From assembly GCF_900130065.1 (NCBI RefSeq), contig NZ_FQXV01000005.1:202574-266573 (forward strand): a stretch of DNA of 64,000 nucleotides, read 5' to 3'. Below the pieces are notes generated by a model that had not been told where the DNA came from, did no database searches, and saw only the letters and a list, made by a program, of their open reading frames with translations. How positions within the stretch are numbered: position 1 is the stretch's first letter; every line of letters starts with the position of its first letter. The position numbers were made by a program, and so were the translations under genes. Source of the stretch: Sporobacter termitidis DSM 10068. GTDB taxonomy: Bacteria; Bacillota; Clostridia; Oscillospirales; Oscillospiraceae. Below are positions 18,109 to 27,467 of the stretch, piece by piece.

Positions 18109-18432
18109 ATGTTACTGATCAGAGCAATCATCCGGCCGGAAAAAACAGGCCTCGTCATGTCGGAGCTTGTGGCCGCCGGCTTCCCTGCCCTGACAAAGAT
18201 GGACGTCTACGGCCGCGGCAAGCAGAAGGGCATCACCGTCGGCGAAATTCACTACGACGAAATTCCGAAAGAAATGCTCATGATCGTCTGCAACGACGAG
18301 GATAAGGACGACATCATCCGGGTCATCCTGCGGTACGCCAAAACCGGGGCCGGCACCTTCGGCGACGGACGCATCTTCATCTCTCCTGTTGAGGAGGCCT
18401 ATACGGTCAGCACCGGCAAAGCGGGCCTGTAA
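18109..18432 (+). CDS. nifI1: PII-like nitrogenase regulator NifI1
   Basis: A 107-residue PII-family protein (MLLIRAIIRPEKTGLVMSEL, then GRGKQKGITVGE, ending GDGRIFISPVEEAYTVSTGK). With NifI2 it forms the complex that binds the MoFe protein and blocks activity when ammonium is plentiful, relieved by 2-oxoglutarate and ATP in studied archaea. The gene sits between nifH and nifD, 29 bp after nifH, the diagnostic place for nifI rather than glnB. Confidence 0.93.
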   Translation: MLLIRAIIRPEKTGLVMSELVAAGFPALTKMDVYGRGKQKGITVGEIHYDEIPKEMLMIVCNDEDKDDIIRVILRYAKTGAGTFGDGRIFISPVEEAYTVSTGKAGL

Positions 18433-18444
18433 GGAGGCGTCGAT

Positions 18445-18828
18445 ATGAAAGAAGTCATGGCGATTATCCGCATGAATATGGTTAACCCCACGAAAACCGC
18501 CCTGGCCGGCGCCGGCTTCCCGGCCTTCTCCTGCCGGAAGTGCCTGGGCAGAGGCAAGAAAAGCGTTGACATGGCGGTAGTGCAGTCACTTTTGGAAACC
18601 GGAGAAACCCCGATGAATCCCGTCGGCGAGCACCTGACGGAGTCACACCGGCTGATTGCCAAGAGGCTCTTTACCATCATGGTCGACGACGGTCAGGTCG
18701 GCGAGGTCGTTAGGATCATCATCGAAACGAATCAGACCGGCAACCCCGGCGACGGCAAAATTTTCATTCTCCCGATCATGGAGGCTTACACCGTCCGGAC
18801 CGGGGAATCGACGAAGGACGCCTATTAG
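18445..18828 (+). CDS. nifI2: PII-like nitrogenase regulator NifI2
   Basis: A 127-residue PII-family protein, longer than NifI1 in its T-loop (CRKCLGRGKKSVDMAVVQSL and a following Gly/Glu-rich stretch), as is usual for NifI2. It ends GDGKIFILPIMEAYTVRTGE. Start ATG 18445 after AAGGAGG. It lies 12 bp from nifI1 and 14 bp from nifD. The expected role is post-translational switch-off of nitrogenase together with NifI1. Confidence 0.93.
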   Translation: MKEVMAIIRMNMVNPTKTALAGAGFPAFSCRKCLGRGKKSVDMAVVQSLLETGETPMNPVGEHLTESHRLIAKRLFTIMVDDGQVGEVVRIIIETNQTGNPGDGKIFILPIMEAYTVRTGESTKDAY

Positions 18829-18842
18829 GAAGGTGATTTACC

Positions 18843-20435
18843 ATGAATGAAAGAACGAGAATGCTGGATAAGTACTCCTCCCGTGTCTATAAGAACAGGA
18901 AAGATCACGTCATCCAGATTGAAAACGCCCCCAGCGGCCAGGAGATCACGGCCAATACCAGGACGGTGCCGGGCATCATCACGAACCGCGGCTGCTGCTA
19001 CGCCGGCTGCAAAGGCGTTGTCGTAGGCCCCATGAAGGACTGCCTTGTCATCACCCACGGCCCCATCGGCTGCGGTTTCTATACCTGGGGCACGCGGCGC
19101 AATAAGGCGGCGTCCGAAAAGGGCGGCCAGAACTATATCCCCTACTGCTTTTCAACCGACATGCAGGAACCCGACATCGTCTTTGGCGGCGAGAAAAAGC
19201 TGGAGAAGGCAATCAGCGAGGCCATGGAGATTTTCAAGCCCGAGTGCATCATGATCTGCTCGACCTGCCCTATCGGCCTCATCGGCGACGACGTTCACGC
19301 CGTGGCCAGACGCACCGAGGAAAAGTACGGCATCAAATGCATCGGCTTCTCCTGCGAGGGCTATAAGGGCGTATCCCAGTCGGCCGGCCATCACATCGCC
19401 AACAATGGGCTCATGAAATATATCATCGGCACCGGCGACAAAAGGCCGAAGGCAAAGCATTCCATCAACATCCTGGGGGAATACAACATCGGCGGAGACG
19501 GCTGGGAGGAAGAGCGCGTCCTGAAAAGGATCGGCTATGAAATCGTTACGATCTTCACCGGCGACGGCTCTTACGAGACGATGAAAAACGCCCATCTGGC
19601 CGACCTCAACCTCGTCATGTGCCACCGTTCCATCAACTATGTGGCCGAAATGATGAAAACAAAATACGGCACGGATTGGCTGAAGGTGAATTTCGTCGGC
19701 ATCGGCGCCACGATCCAGTCGCTCCGGGACATGGCCAAATACTTCAACGATCCTGAGCTCACCGAGAGAACCGAGGAAGTCATCCAGGATGAGCTGGCCG
19801 CCATTTTTGACGAGGTCGAATACTACAAAAGCAAGCTTAAAGGAAAGAAAGCCGGGGTTTTCGCGGGCGGCTCGCGCTCCCATCACTACCAGGCGCTGCT
19901 GCGGGACTTCGGCGTGGAGACCATTATCGCCGGCTATGAGTTCGCCCATCGGGACGACTATGAAGGCCGCGAGGTCATCCCGACGATCAAAGAGGACGCC
20001 GACAGCAAAAACATCGAAAACCTTACGATCGAACCGGACCCCGAGAAGTACAGCCCCAAGTTTACGGAATCCGAGATCGAAGCGCTGCGCCGCGATATCC
20101 CGCTGGATAACTACGCCGGCATGATCCGTGAGATGAAGGACGGCTACGTCGTCATCGACGACTTTAACCACGCGGAGACGGAAATGCTTATCAAGCTCAT
20201 GAAACCCGATATTTTCCTCTCGGGCATCAAGGACAAATACATCATCCAAAAAGGCGGCACGCCTTCAAGACAGATGCACTCGTACGATTACTCCGGGCCG
20301 TATGCGGGCTTCAAGGGCGCGGTCAATTTTGCCAGAGACGTCGCCATGGCGATATATACAAACGCCTGGGCCTTTGTGGTGCCGCCCTGGAAAACGCAGT
20401 CCACACTCGTCGGCACAGTCGGAGGTGACTCATAA
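18843..20435 (+). CDS. nifD: Nitrogenase MoFe protein alpha subunit
   Basis: A 530-residue subunit of the long C. pasteurianum type, with the roughly 50-residue insertion around residues 375-430 (ADSKNIENLTIEPDPEKYSP). P-cluster cysteines lie in NRGCCYAGCKG, GPIGCGFYTW and CSTCPIGLIGDD. Residues shaping the FeMo-cofactor site are present: SQSAGHHIANN (Gln and His), LVMCHRSINY (the Cys cofactor ligand), GGSRSHH, and QMHSYDYSGPY (the His ligand to Mo). These features and the lack of a delta-subunit gene identify a Mo rather than V or Fe-only enzyme. The stop overlaps the nifK start by one base (TAATG), suggesting translational coupling. Confidence 0.97.
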   Translation: MNERTRMLDKYSSRVYKNRKDHVIQIENAPSGQEITANTRTVPGIITNRGCCYAGCKGVVVGPMKDCLVITHGPIGCGFYTWGTRRNKAASEKGGQNYIPYCFSTDMQEPDIVFGGEKKLEKAISEAMEIFKPECIMICSTCPIGLIGDDVHAVARRTEEKYGIKCIGFSCEGYKGVSQSAGHHIANNGLMKYIIGTGDKRPKAKHSINILGEYNIGGDGWEEERVLKRIGYEIVTIFTGDGSYETMKNAHLADLNLVMCHRSINYVAEMMKTKYGTDWLKVNFVGIGATIQSLRDMAKYFNDPELTERTEEVIQDELAAIFDEVEYYKSKLKGKKAGVFAGGSRSHHYQALLRDFGVETIIAGYEFAHRDDYEGREVIPTIKEDADSKNIENLTIEPDPEKYSPKFTESEIEALRRDIPLDNYAGMIREMKDGYVVIDDFNHAETEMLIKLMKPDIFLSGIKDKYIIQKGGTPSRQMHSYDYSGPYAGFKGAVNFARDVAMAIYTNAWAFVVPPWKTQSTLVGTVGGDS

Positions 20436-21799
20436 TGCTTGACCTGACACCGAAAAAAATTACGGAACGCACCGCGCTCCGTATCAATCCCTGCAAGACC
20501 TGCCAGCCGGTGGGCGCGATGTATGCAGCGCTGGGCGTTCATAAGTGCATGCCGCACAGCCACGGCAGCCAGGGCTGCGCATCCTTCCACAGGATGTATC
20601 TCTCCCGCCACTTTAAAGAGCCCGCGGTCGCCTCCACCAGCTCCTTCACAGAGGGCGCGTCTGTTTTCGGCGGGGGCAGCAACGTCAAAACAGCCGTCAA
20701 GAACGTGTTTGACATCTACGATCCCGACATCATCGCCATCCACACGACGTGCCTGTCCGAGACGATCGGGGACGACCTGAACTCCTACATCATGGACATG
20801 GACATTCCGGAGGGAAAGCTTGTCGTGCATACTAACACGCCAAGCTACGTCGGCTCCCACATCAACGGCTTTTTTAACATGATGTGCGGCTTTATCAATT
20901 ACCTGACGAAAAAGTCCGGCACACCTAACGGCAAAACAGCCATCTTCCCCGGCTTCGTCAACCCGGGCGACATGCGGGAGCTCAAGCGCCTGGCGACGCT
21001 GATGAACGTCCCCTTCACCATGTTCCCAGACACCAGCGGCGTGATGGACGCCCCGATGACCGGCCGCTTTGAGATGTATCCCGACGGCGGCACAACCGTG
21101 CCGGAAATCGCGGGTCTTGGCGACTGCGGCGAGATTCTGGCGCTCGGCTCCATCACCAGCATCGAGCCGGCCGAGCTGATGAAAAAGAAATTCAAGGTTC
21201 CCTATACGCTGCTGCCCCTGCCCATCGGCGTAGAGGCCACCGACCGCTATATCATGGAGCTCTCCCGGATCTCGAAAGCCGAGGTTCCCCGCGAGCTTGA
21301 GGAGCAGCGCGGCCAGCTTATCGACATTCTCCTGGACTCCAACCAGTACACCCACCGGAAAACCGTCGCCATCTACGGCGATCCGGATACCGTCGTCGGC
21401 CTGACGGCCCTCTGCCTGGAAATGGGCATGCTCCCGAAATACGTCATTACCGGCACCCCAAAGGAGGAATTCACCCGCGAGGTGCGTGCGCTCCTGGAGC
21501 GGTACGGTGAGACGGACGCCGTCGTCAAGGCCAACACGGACCTGTTCGAGCTGCATCAGCTTATCAAAAACGAACCGGTCGACCTGCTTTTGGGGGGCAG
21601 CTACGGCAAGGCCATCGCCAAGGCGGAGAACATCCCGCTGGTGCGCGCCGGCTTCCCGGTCCTGGACCGGTATGTCCACTCCTACCTCCCGCTTGTCGGC
21701 TATACCGGCATGATCCGCATGGTGGAGCACATCACCAACACCCTCATGGACCGCCAGGACGCCGATTGCGCCGACGAGGATTTGGAAGTGGTCATGTAA
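20435..21799 (+). CDS. nifK: Nitrogenase MoFe protein beta subunit
   Basis: A 454-residue subunit lacking the roughly 50-residue N-terminal extension of proteobacterial NifK, as in C. pasteurianum, where this shortening complements the insertion in NifD. P-cluster cysteines lie in NPCKTCQPVGAM, HGSQGCASFHRM and IHTTCLSETIGDD. Coupled to nifD by the one-base TAATG overlap. It forms the alpha2-beta2 protein and shares the P cluster with NifD at their interface. Confidence 0.97.
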   Translation: MLDLTPKKITERTALRINPCKTCQPVGAMYAALGVHKCMPHSHGSQGCASFHRMYLSRHFKEPAVASTSSFTEGASVFGGGSNVKTAVKNVFDIYDPDIIAIHTTCLSETIGDDLNSYIMDMDIPEGKLVVHTNTPSYVGSHINGFFNMMCGFINYLTKKSGTPNGKTAIFPGFVNPGDMRELKRLATLMNVPFTMFPDTSGVMDAPMTGRFEMYPDGGTTVPEIAGLGDCGEILALGSITSIEPAELMKKKFKVPYTLLPLPIGVEATDRYIMELSRISKAEVPRELEEQRGQLIDILLDSNQYTHRKTVAIYGDPDTVVGLTALCLEMGMLPKYVITGTPKEEFTREVRALLERYGETDAVVKANTDLFELHQLIKNEPVDLLLGGSYGKAIAKAENIPLVRAGFPVLDRYVHSYLPLVGYTGMIRMVEHITNTLMDRQDADCADEDLEVVM

Positions 21800-21808
21800 A
21801 TCCCCGCG

Positions 21809-21934
21809 CAGGGGCGATGCACGAATCGCCCGCCGTCCCCTTCCCCGTCGGGCGCGATATTCCGGCGCGTCTCAGTACCCCCCGAGGCGCGGCATACCGG
21901 GCGTGCCCATCGGGCGATTCGCGGATCGCCCCTG
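21809..21934. repeat. MITE-like element with 23-bp inverted ends between nifK and nifE
   Basis: The ends CAGGGGCGATGCACGAATCG... (21809-21831) and ...CGGATCGCCCCTG (21912-21934) are inverted copies with only a few mismatches, enclosing about 80 bp. A shorter element with the same GGGGCGA/TCGCCCC ends lies at 26393-26457. It carries no gene. The rest of the 270-base nifK-nifE gap holds a small hairpin GGCATGGGGCT/CCCCATGCC (about 22005-22026) just before nifE. Confidence 0.65.
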
Positions 21935-22069
21935 CATCAAATCTATTTCGAAGGGCGGAGCCCGGCGGGAATTATCCCCTGCGGCATCCGCCGGCACCAT
22001 AAAGGCATGGGGCTTTACCCCATGCCTCAACGCATAAAAATACTGTTTTTCAAGAAGGAGGCCGGAAAC

Positions 22070-23416
22070 ATGGTCAGAAGGCAAAGCATTTTGGAAGAGC
22101 GAAAGAAATCAATTATCGACAAGGCCTCTTTTTGCCGGGGAGACGGCTCGGGCATCAGCTGCGGCAAGTCCAGCGTCTCGGGCGCCGTCAGCCAGCGGGC
22201 CTGCATGTTCAGCGGCGCGCGGGTCGTCCTGAATCCGATCACCGACGCGTATCATATCATTCACGGCCCCATCGGCTGCGCTTCCTACACCTGGGATATC
22301 CGGGGCAGCCTCACCAGCGGCTCGGACACGTTCCGCACCAGCTACTCCACCGATCTCCGGGAGACGGACGTCATCTTCGGCGGGGAGAAAAAGCTGGAGG
22401 CCGCCATCGACGAGCTGGTGGCACAGGAATCGGCAAAGCTCATCTTCGTCTACGGCACCTGCATCGTGGGCGTCATCGGCGACGATATCGACGCCGTCTG
22501 CCGACGGGCGGAGGAAAAGCACGGCATCCGGGTCATCCCGGTGAAGGCCTCGGGCTTTTCCGGCACGAAGTCCCAGGGCTACAAGCTGGCCTGCGACGCC
22601 ATCATGCAGCTTGTCGAACCCTATAAGAATATCCCGAAGGTCAAAGGCATCAACATCCTCGGCGACTTTAACCTGGCCGGCGAGATGTGGATCATCAAAA
22701 GCTACATGAAAAAGCTCGGCATCCCCGTCGTCTCCACCGTCACCGGCGACGCCAGCTGCGAATCTTTGCTCCGGATGCCGTCGGCGCAGCTCAATATCGT
22801 GCAGTGCGCCGGCTCGTCCACGTACCTTGCCACGCGGATGGAGGAGGAGCTGGGCATCCCGTTTATCAAGGTCAGCTTTTTCGGCGCGGAGGACACGACA
22901 AACTCCCTCATCCGCATCGCCCAGGCGCTGGGCGACGAGGCGGCGGTGCGCAAGGCCGTGGCCTTCACGACGGAAGAGGCGGAGGCCGCCGAGGCCTTCC
23001 TTCAGGCGTACCGCCCCAAATTTGAGGGCAAAAAGGCCGCCATCTATGTGGGCGGCGGATTCAAGGCCATCTCGCTGATCAAGCAGTTTAACGAGATGGG
23101 CATCGAGACGGTCGTCGTCGGGACGCAGACCGGCAAGGAAGAGGATTACGAAATCATCGAGCATCTGGTCAACGAAAACACCGTCATCCTCGACGACGCC
23201 AACCCCTCGGAGCTGGAGGAGTTCATGCTGGAAAAAGGCGCGAATATCCTCGTCGGCGGCGTCAAGGAGCGCCCCCTGGCCTATAAGCTGGGCATCGCGT
23301 TCTGCGACCACAACCATGAGCGCAAGCACGCGCTGGCCGGCTTCGAGGGCATCAGGAACTTCACCAGAGAAGTCAATTTATCCATCAACAGCCCGGTTTG
23401 GGAGTATTGCCGTTAG
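22070..23416 (+). CDS. nifE: FeMo-cofactor scaffold subunit NifE
   Basis: A 448-residue NifD paralogue that with NifN forms the scaffold on which the NifB product matures to FeMo-cofactor. Family cysteines appear in SQRACMFSGAR, GPIGCASYTWD and YGTCIVGVIGDD. Start: ATG 22070 after AAGGAGG; the frame stays open to 22007 without a ribosome site. It is separated from nifK by a repeat element, yet no terminator is evident, so it probably belongs to the nif transcript. Confidence 0.95.
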   Translation: MVRRQSILEERKKSIIDKASFCRGDGSGISCGKSSVSGAVSQRACMFSGARVVLNPITDAYHIIHGPIGCASYTWDIRGSLTSGSDTFRTSYSTDLRETDVIFGGEKKLEAAIDELVAQESAKLIFVYGTCIVGVIGDDIDAVCRRAEEKHGIRVIPVKASGFSGTKSQGYKLACDAIMQLVEPYKNIPKVKGINILGDFNLAGEMWIIKSYMKKLGIPVVSTVTGDASCESLLRMPSAQLNIVQCAGSSTYLATRMEEELGIPFIKVSFFGAEDTTNSLIRIAQALGDEAAVRKAVAFTTEEAEAAEAFLQAYRPKFEGKKAAIYVGGGFKAISLIKQFNEMGIETVVVGTQTGKEEDYEIIEHLVNENTVILDDANPSELEEFMLEKGANILVGGVKERPLAYKLGIAFCDHNHERKHALAGFEGIRNFTREVNLSINSPVWEYCR

Positions 23417-23431
23417 CAAGGAGGTCTTTTT

Positions 23432-26074
23432 ATGGGCGCAAATCTTAAGAGTCTCAATGTCAACCCCTGTAAAATGTGCATGCCGATGGGAGCCGTCAGC
23501 GCTTTTGCCGGTATCAAAAACTGCATGTCGATCCTGCACGGCTCGCAGGGGTGCGCCACTTATATCAGAAGGCACATGGCCACACACTACAACGAACCCG
23601 TCGACATCGCCTCCTCCTCTCTCACCGAGCACGGCACCGTCTTCGGCGGCCGGGAGAATCTCCTGAAGGGCCTTGAAAATCTCATCAAGCTCTATAACCC
23701 GCAGATCATCGGCGTGGCCACCACATGCCTGGCCGAAACAATCGGCGAGGACGTCCCGGCGATCATCAGGGAGTTTTACGACACGCACCCGGAGAGCACC
23801 GTCAAGATCGTGAGCGTAGCCTCCGCCGGCTACGGCGGCACCCAGTACGAGGGCTTTAACAGGGCCTTATGGTCCGTCGTCTCACAGGCCGACATGGACC
23901 CCACGCCGAACGGGTATATGAATATCGTCACGCCCATGCTCTCACCCGCCGACTGCCGGCTCCTCAAAAACCTGCTGGACAGCATGGGGCTGAAATACGT
24001 GCTCCTGCCCGACCTGTCGGAGAATCTGGACGGCGTGCACGTGGAACGCTATGAACGGCTCAAGGGCGGGGGAACGTCGCTTGCGGATATCTCCAAAATG
24101 GCCGGCGCCCGGCATACCATAGAGCTGTCGCTCTTTAACGGCGACAAGTTCTCACCCGGCAAATATCTGGAGGAGCGTTATGGCGTGCCGCTGACAAAAA
24201 TGGCGCTGCCGGTGGGCATCCGGGACACAGACGCCTTTATTGACACGCTCGCGGCTCTGGGCGGTGCCCGGCCCGAGGCGCTCGTCACCGAGCGCGGCCG
24301 GTATATCGACGCGATGATCGACAACCATAAATACTGCGCCGACGGGCGCGCGGCGATCTTCGGCGAACCGGACTTCGTGTATTCCATGACGCGGCTCTGC
24401 TGCGAAAACGGCACCGTGCCCGTCATTGCCGCCACAGGCTCCGTCTGCCCGGCACTGAAAGCAGCGCTGGAGGACGAGGTCCGCCGTGCCGCGGATAGGG
24501 CGCTCACGGAGGGTGGCGTCGTCCTGGACGACTGTGACTTTGACCTTTTGGAGAACCACGCCAAAGCGCTCGGCGTCAATCTCATGATCGGCAGCTCCGA
24601 CGGCCGCCGGACGGCGCGGCGGCTGGGCGTGGACATTGTGCGCTGCGCCTTCCCGATCCATGACAGAGTCGGCGGGCAGCGGATCAAAACGCTCTGCTAC
24701 GAGGGCTCTCTGAACATCCTGGACCAGGTTGCCAACGATCTTCTCGCCAAGAAGGAGGAGGGCTTCCGGGAAGAGCTGTACGACCGCTATTTCGACAAGG
24801 AACAGCAGGCGGCGCCCGTGGCCCCCGCCCAGGATATCCCCAGTATCCCCGATATGCTGAAAAAGACGGAGACGCACCCGTGCTTCAACTGCTCCGGCGG
24901 GAAATATGCCAGGATTCACCTGCCCATCGCCCCGAAGTGCAACATCCAGTGCAACTACTGCGTGCGGAAATACGACTGTCCCAACGAGAGCCGGCCCGGC
25001 GTCACCACCAGCGTGCTCGCGCCGGAAGAAGCCGTGGAACGGTACGTTGCCGCCAAGAGTAAAATCCCCAATCTCTCGGTCGTCGGCATCGCCGGCCCCG
25101 GCGACGCGCTGGCGAATTTCGATGAAACCCGGGAAACGCTCCGGCGCATCCGCGCGCTGGACCCCGACGTCACTTTCTGCCTGTCCACCAACGGCTTGCT
25201 GCTGCCGCTTTACGCACAGGAGCTCATCGACCTGGGCGTATCCCATATCACGGTCACCGTCAACGCCGTGGACCCGGAAATCGGGGCAAAAATCTATAAG
25301 CACATCGATTACATGGGCACACGATTTACTGGCCTTGCGGCAGCGTCCATCCTGCTGGCCAACCAGCTGTCCGGCTTGAGGTACCTGACGAGCCGCGGCA
25401 TCATTTGCAAGGTGAATACCGTGCTGCTCCGCGGCATCAACGACACGCATATCGAGGAGGTCGTCAAAAAGGTCAAGGAGCTGGGCGCCTATATCTCGAA
25501 CATCATGCAGCTGATCCCGGTAAAGGGCTCCGCCTTCGAGAATCTGGAGCTCGTCAGCAACAGGGAGATCATGGCCATCCGGGAAAAATGCGCGCCGGAG
25601 CTCCGGCAGATGTACCACTGCCGGCAGTGCCGCGCCGACGCCGTCGGCACGCTGGACGAGGATCAGTCGCTCAGCTTCAGGAGCCCGTGCAAATCCGCCG
25701 GTGCCAGGAGCGTGACAAAAACGAAAAAGTATGCCGTGGCGTCCAAGAGCGGAAGCCTTGTCGACCAGCACTTTGGCCACGCCCGTGAGTTTTACATCTA
25801 CGAGTCCGACGGGGCCGCCGTCAGGTTCATCGAAAAGCGCCTCGTCAAAAACTACTGCAACGGCAAGGAAGACTGCTTTGAAGACAAAAAGCCGGCGATG
25901 GACTCCATCCTCTCCGCCGTTTCCGACTGCGGCTATGTTCTCGCTCTGAGGATCGGGGACGCGCCGGCGCGGAAGCTCCAGAGCCTTGGGATCGAGGTCA
26001 TCTCAACGTACGACAGGATTGAGGACGCGGTGCTCAAAGCCGCCGCCGGACAACAAAAAAAGGAGATATGCTAA
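23432..26074 (+). CDS. nifN-B: NifN-NifB fusion with C-terminal NifX-like domain
   Basis: An 880-residue three-part protein. Residues 1-455 are NifN, the partner of NifE (NPCKMCMPMGAV, HGSQGCATYIRR, TTCLAETIGED). Residues about 475-755 are radical-SAM NifB with the cluster motif CNIQCNYC (Cys503, 507, 510), which builds the NifB-co core. Residues about 770-870 are a NifX/NafY-like cofactor-binding domain (KYAVASKSGSLVDQHFGHAR). NifN-B fusions are known in C. pasteurianum; one chain thus joins cofactor synthesis, carriage and scaffolding. Start ATG 23432 follows AAGGAGG. The ferredoxin gene begins at the base after its stop. Confidence 0.95.
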   Translation: MGANLKSLNVNPCKMCMPMGAVSAFAGIKNCMSILHGSQGCATYIRRHMATHYNEPVDIASSSLTEHGTVFGGRENLLKGLENLIKLYNPQIIGVATTCLAETIGEDVPAIIREFYDTHPESTVKIVSVASAGYGGTQYEGFNRALWSVVSQADMDPTPNGYMNIVTPMLSPADCRLLKNLLDSMGLKYVLLPDLSENLDGVHVERYERLKGGGTSLADISKMAGARHTIELSLFNGDKFSPGKYLEERYGVPLTKMALPVGIRDTDAFIDTLAALGGARPEALVTERGRYIDAMIDNHKYCADGRAAIFGEPDFVYSMTRLCCENGTVPVIAATGSVCPALKAALEDEVRRAADRALTEGGVVLDDCDFDLLENHAKALGVNLMIGSSDGRRTARRLGVDIVRCAFPIHDRVGGQRIKTLCYEGSLNILDQVANDLLAKKEEGFREELYDRYFDKEQQAAPVAPAQDIPSIPDMLKKTETHPCFNCSGGKYARIHLPIAPKCNIQCNYCVRKYDCPNESRPGVTTSVLAPEEAVERYVAAKSKIPNLSVVGIAGPGDALANFDETRETLRRIRALDPDVTFCLSTNGLLLPLYAQELIDLGVSHITVTVNAVDPEIGAKIYKHIDYMGTRFTGLAAASILLANQLSGLRYLTSRGIICKVNTVLLRGINDTHIEEVVKKVKELGAYISNIMQLIPVKGSAFENLELVSNREIMAIREKCAPELRQMYHCRQCRADAVGTLDEDQSLSFRSPCKSAGARSVTKTKKYAVASKSGSLVDQHFGHAREFYIYESDGAAVRFIEKRLVKNYCNGKEDCFEDKKPAMDSILSAVSDCGYVLALRIGDAPARKLQSLGIEVISTYDRIEDAVLKAAAGQQKKEIC

Positions 26075-26383
26075 ATGGTCAGTCCGAAATACCACATTTT
26101 CGTCTGCACGAGCTGCCGGACCAACGGCACGCAAAAAGGCTTCTGCCACCAGAAGGACAGCGTCAAAATCATCGAGAAATTCATGCAGGAGATCGAGGAC
26201 CGTGACCTGACGGGGGACTGCATGGTCAACAATACCGGCTGCTTCGGCATCTGTAGCCGCGGCCCCATCGCCGTGGTCTATCCCGAGGGCACTTGGTACG
26301 GCGGCCTCACGGAGGATGCCGTGGAGGAGATCATGGACCAGCATATCGAGGGCGGCGGCGTGACCGAAAAATACAGAATTTAA
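26075..26383 (+). CDS. Shethna-type 2Fe-2S ferredoxin (thioredoxin-like)
   Basis: A 102-residue protein closely resembling the C. pasteurianum 2Fe-2S ferredoxin: HIFVCTSCRTNG near the N-terminus and MVNNTGCFGICSRGPIAVVY with the later cluster cysteines. It has the thioredoxin-like fold of this family, which is known to interact with the MoFe protein. The start codon directly abuts the nifN-B stop, so the two are translationally linked. Likely a redox partner or accessory of nitrogenase. Confidence 0.93.
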   Translation: MVSPKYHIFVCTSCRTNGTQKGFCHQKDSVKIIEKFMQEIEDRDLTGDCMVNNTGCFGICSRGPIAVVYPEGTWYGGLTEDAVEEIMDQHIEGGGVTEKYRI

Positions 26384-26392
26384 CGGACCACC

Positions 26393-26457
26393 GGGCGATC
26401 ACAGATCGCCCCTACGGTCATTTTGCAGGATTGTGGTAGGGGCGAACTGTGTTCGCC
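26393..26457. repeat. Short inverted-repeat element before nifV-omega
   Basis: GGGCGATCACAGATCGCCCC... (26393-26415) is inverted as GTAGGGGCGAACTGTGTTCG... (26435-26457) with two mismatches. The ends resemble those of the element at 21809-21934, suggesting one repeat family in two nif intergenic gaps. Confidence 0.65.
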
Positions 26458-26487
26458 AGTCATTATTCCCATAGAAGGAGGAGGGCT

Positions 26488-27444
26488 ATGATACGCATCA
26501 CCGATATGACGCTCAGCTGCATCGCCGCCTTCCGCCCTTCGGCCGGGCCGCTGAAAAAGCTCCACGCGCTGCTCGCCGTGCTGGGCTCCGATTATATTGA
26601 GATGCCGGCCGAGGTCTACGAGACGATCCGGCCGGTTTCCCCAGATAAAATTGTCCTGCGCATCGGGACTCCGGATGAAGCTGCGCTTTATCCGGAGATC
26701 ACGCGTTTTGTGTGCCGGATGAACGGGCTCTTGTCCTCTCCCGGCATCACCCGGGAGATTCAAATGAACGACGTAAAGGAGCTCAGCTTTTTCGGGCCCG
26801 GCGACGGGTCACAAAACGTCCGCGTCGTCGGGCTGGACGACATCCTGTGCCACGATTACGAATCGGCTTTTCAAAAGCTCCAAAGCCGCGTCCGGGGCCG
26901 GGTGGAGTTCTGCCCGGAGAACAGCTATTCCTGCGCCACCGCCGCCGCGCTGGAGTGGATCGCCGCCGGCGGCGCGGACCTGGCGGCGTCGTTCGGCGGT
27001 CTCGACGGCAAGGCCGCGCTGGAGGAGGTGCTGCTGGCGCTGCGTATCGTCCGGCGGCACAGGCCCACGGCCTCATACGAAATTCTGCCCCAGATCGCCC
27101 TCGCCGTCGAGGAGATCACGGGCGTGCGCTTCCCCGACAGGAAGGCCGTTATCGGCCGCAGCATCTTCAATGTGGAGTCGGGCATCCATGTGGACGGTAT
27201 TCTGAAAAAGCCGCAGATGTACGAACCCTTCATGCCGGAGCTCGTGGGCCGGAAACGGCGGCTGATCGTCGGCAAACACTCGGGGCGTAAATCGATCGCC
27301 GCCAAGCTCCGGGAGCTGGGCTATGCCTCCGCCGAATTCGACGTGGCGCGCCTTTTGAGCGCCGTACGGGCCGAGAGCGTCGGCAAAATGACCAGCCTGA
27401 CCGACGAAGAATTCAAGGAAATAGCGGAAAAGCACAGGCTGTAA
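26488..27444 (+). CDS. nifV-omega: Homocitrate synthase, omega subunit
   Basis: A 318-residue protein matching the second half of homocitrate/isopropylmalate synthases: the distal barrel part and the communication region, with FNVESGIHVDGILKKP and VGKHSGRKSIAAKL. The active-site motif with the metal Asp is on the separate alpha gene that follows. C. pasteurianum carries the same nifV-omega/nifV-alpha split. The product, homocitrate, is the organic ligand of FeMo-cofactor. Start: ATG 26488 after AAGGAGGAGG; the upstream frame to 26449 runs through repeat DNA. The gene order omega then alpha is reversed relative to domain order. Confidence 0.88.
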   Translation: MIRITDMTLSCIAAFRPSAGPLKKLHALLAVLGSDYIEMPAEVYETIRPVSPDKIVLRIGTPDEAALYPEITRFVCRMNGLLSSPGITREIQMNDVKELSFFGPGDGSQNVRVVGLDDILCHDYESAFQKLQSRVRGRVEFCPENSYSCATAAALEWIAAGGADLAASFGGLDGKAALEEVLLALRIVRRHRPTASYEILPQIALAVEEITGVRFPDRKAVIGRSIFNVESGIHVDGILKKPQMYEPFMPELVGRKRRLIVGKHSGRKSIAAKLRELGYASAEFDVARLLSAVRAESVGKMTSLTDEEFKEIAEKHRL

Positions 27445-27467
27445 AATAAAACGGCAGGTATACCACC

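Noticed and set aside
19152..25780. Long minus-strand frames (up to 542 aa) opposite nifD, nifK, nifE and nifN-B.
   Set aside because: They are antisense shadows of well-identified nif genes with no recognisable domains.
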